A DNA stretch of 6,861 nucleotides from positions 1 to 6,861 of the forward strand of contig CAJACJ010000316.1 of the NCBI GenBank assembly GCA_903938205.1. The letters run 5' to 3'. Both the position numbers and the translations under genes were made by a program. Below are positions 6,081 to 6,861 of this stretch, piece by piece (positions within the stretch are counted from its first letter, which is position 1; each line of letters begins with the position of its first letter). Source of the stretch: an uncultured bacterium (lineage in GTDB: Bacteria; Planctomycetota; Phycisphaerae; Phycisphaerales; SM1A02). The notes beneath the pieces are model-generated. The model searched no databases and was not told the DNA's origin. It worked only from the letters and a program-made list of their open reading frames with translations.

Positions 6081-6113
6081 TTGCATGCACAGTTGCAAGG
6101 TGCGCCACACAAT
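6081..6113 (+). repeat. 33-bp direct repeat, copy B
   Basis: This copy is identical to copy A (5512-5544) at 31 of 33 positions, same orientation, offset 569 bp. The differences are at the 10th base (C for A, breaking the TTGCATGCAA palindrome) and the 23rd (C for T). It lies between the PEP-CTERM terminator and the antitoxin promoter, so the two copies bracket the antitoxin gene and its control region. Confidence 0.85.
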
Positions 6114-6131
6114 TTCCACAAAGACGTTTCC

Positions 6132-6169
6132 AAAAAAAAGCCCCCCGCACCTTGTGAGTGCGAGGGGCT
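6132..6169 (-). terminator. Intrinsic terminator of the PEP-CTERM gene
   Basis: On the minus strand AGCCCCTCGCAC (6158-6169) and GTGCGGGGGGCT (6139-6150) form a GC-rich 12-position stem with one mismatch and a 7-nt loop, followed by a run of eight T (6132-6139, the first T shared with the stem end). It lies 58 bp beyond the stop codon of the PEP-CTERM gene. This is a textbook rho-independent terminator in the correct orientation. Confidence 0.93.
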
Positions 6170-6173
6170 GGGA

Positions 6174-6209
6174 ACTCGCTGGCCGCGTGCGTTTACACGG
6201 CCAACGAGT
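6174..6209 (-). other. Second hairpin in the PEP-CTERM 3' untranslated region
   Basis: An imperfect stem can form between 6174-6189 and 6196-6209: a 5-bp outer helix (ACTCG with CGAGT), one mismatch, TGGCC with GGCCA, a 2-nt bulge, then GTG with CAC around a 6-nt loop. It lies between the stop codon and the terminator and has no T-run of its own. It may stabilise the mRNA 3' end or be incidental. Confidence 0.45.
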
Positions 6210-6226
6210 AACCAAGTTTGTGTGAG

Positions 6227-6832
6227 TTAATTGCGTCGACGACGACTTGCCACCAAGCCTGCAAGACCAATCAAAGCCGCTGCGCCTGGTGCAGGGATGG
6301 ATGTGAACACATGCGATGAGAATCCAGGCGCAAATCGAGTGCTCTCGTCACCGTTGCGCCAAATGCCTAAGGGATCATCTGGTTCGCCTGGATAATTGTT
6401 GTAGTAGTACGCGTTGTATTGCATACCCGTTGCGCCAGTGAGAAGCGAGCCGGAATACATTGCGTCGAACACCGAGTACGACTGCGTGTCGAACGAGAAG
6501 GCAAAGCGCACGTCGGACAAACTTCGAGAGATCCCGCCGATGGCGTTCACGTTAGAGCCTGTGATGACTTTGTCGGTGTAAAGATTTCCACCCGCTGTAT
6601 CGCGAAGTGAAACGCTCCAATATGTAAGGTCGCTTCTTGTGATCGACCCACTCGACGCCTCGGTTGCCCATTGCAAAACCACTTGCGTGGCCGCAGTTGG
6701 CGTGAAAAGGTACGGAGAGTTCAGCGTGAACACGGACTGGTACACGCCGCCATGCGCGCAAGCGCAAGTCAGGGCAAGCGACACCGCCGACAAGGTCATG
6801 ATTTTTTTAGAAACGCTTTGAAGGTTGTTCAT
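6227..6832 (-). CDS. PEP-CTERM sorting-domain exported protein of unknown function
   Basis: This 201-aa protein has an N-terminal signal peptide (positive start with KK at 9-10, hydrophobic IMTLSAVSLALTCACA, cleavage probably near residue 27-29). The body (about 30-175) is rich in Ser, Thr, Tyr and Asn with alternating hydrophobic residues, suggesting beta-strands; I recognise no catalytic motif or known domain. The C-terminus is a PEP-CTERM anchor in the form PAPGAAALIGLAGL (180-193) followed by RRRR (197-200). Such proteins are processed by exosortase/archaeosortase-like enzymes and displayed at or released from the cell surface, often with exopolysaccharide. The PAPGAAAL variant is typical of Phycisphaerae. 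The ATG at 6832 lacks a Shine-Dalgarno sequence in the 29 bases visible upstream; Met12 would shorten the signal peptide's charged region and is less likely. A strong terminator follows the gene, so it is probably monocistronic or the last gene of a unit entering from the right. Confidence 0.9.
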   Translation of the reverse strand: MNNLQSVSKKIMTLSAVSLALTCACAHGGVYQSVFTLNSPYLFTPTAATQVVLQWATEASSGSITRSDLTYWSVSLRDTAGGNLYTDKVITGSNVNAIGGISRSLSDVRFAFSFDTQSYSVFDAMYSGSLLTGATGMQYNAYYYNNYPGEPDDPLGIWRNGDESTRFAPGFSSHVFTSIPAPGAAALIGLAGLVASRRRRN

Positions 6833-6861
6833 AATTACGAAGATTTCATCAAGAGGACTCA

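Larger units (their letters stand above)
5923..6226. other. Intergenic region between PEP-CTERM gene and antitoxin gene
   Basis: This 304-bp region has no convincing ORF in either direction. In minus-strand order it holds an imperfect hairpin and an intrinsic terminator for the PEP-CTERM gene, repeat copy B, then a promoter, operator candidate and Shine-Dalgarno sequence for the antitoxin. The place where a HigB-like toxin gene would be expected is occupied by these elements, with no recognisable toxin remnant. Confidence 0.65.

Noticed and set aside
5512..6113. Integron attC sites flanking the antitoxin cassette
   Set aside because: I looked for paired RYYYAAC and GTTRRRY core sites at the ends of copy B and its surroundings and in the copy A region; no properly paired set was found, and no integrase gene is in the window.
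5512..6113. CRISPR array
   Set aside because: Only two 33-bp copies, 569 bp apart, with a gene between them; no regular spacer length and no cas genes.
5891..6157. Plus-strand 88-codon ORF as a possible toxin partner of the antitoxin
   Set aside because: It overlaps the antitoxin start, its promoter, repeat B and the terminator on the opposite strand. The translation lacks the features of RelE/HigB/Gp49 toxins.

Overview
The window looks like chromosomal DNA from a planctomycete, most likely of the Phycisphaerae. This rests on protein features only: a short secreted protein ends in the PAPGAAAL-type PEP-CTERM anchor followed by RRRR, and a chitinase carries a paired dockerin-like calcium-binding module bracketed by cysteines. 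Both are very common in that class. Weak or absent Shine-Dalgarno sequences in front of several genes fit too. No rRNA or other phylogenetic marker is present, so the assignment is an inference.

Every gene I accept lies on the minus strand. Read in the direction of transcription (right to left), they are: a 201-aa PEP-CTERM protein (6832-6227) followed by a strong intrinsic terminator; a 100-aa HigA-type (XRE) antitoxin without a visible toxin (5922-5620), with its own promoter and a palindromic operator candidate; a 738-aa secreted multidomain GH18 chitinase (5307-3091); a 761-aa SulP anion transporter fused to a STAS-like region and a C-terminal beta-carbonic anhydrase (2798-513); and the first 109 codons of a second SulP transporter (327 to the left edge). 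Nothing convincing is encoded on the plus strand.

The functional groups are loosely connected. The two SulP genes are tandem paralogues and probably form a bicarbonate/CO2 module: the carbonic anhydrase domain interconverts CO2 and bicarbonate at the cytoplasmic face of a transporter that would carry bicarbonate or another anion. The chitinase and the PEP-CTERM protein belong to the cell surface or exterior, as expected for a polymer-degrading heterotroph.

The least explained parts lie between genes. A 33-bp direct repeat (31/33 identical) occurs on both sides of the orphan antitoxin gene. A cluster of TTCT[G/C]AAAT elements, including a perfect 10-bp inverted repeat, lies upstream of the SulP-carbonic anhydrase gene next to a good promoter candidate. 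The antitoxin's -10 box sits inside a symmetric TTGG-N2-TATA-N2-CCAA site. I see no clearly undescribed multi-gene system; the best leads are the repeat-flanked antitoxin segment and the putative operator array of the bicarbonate-transporter gene.
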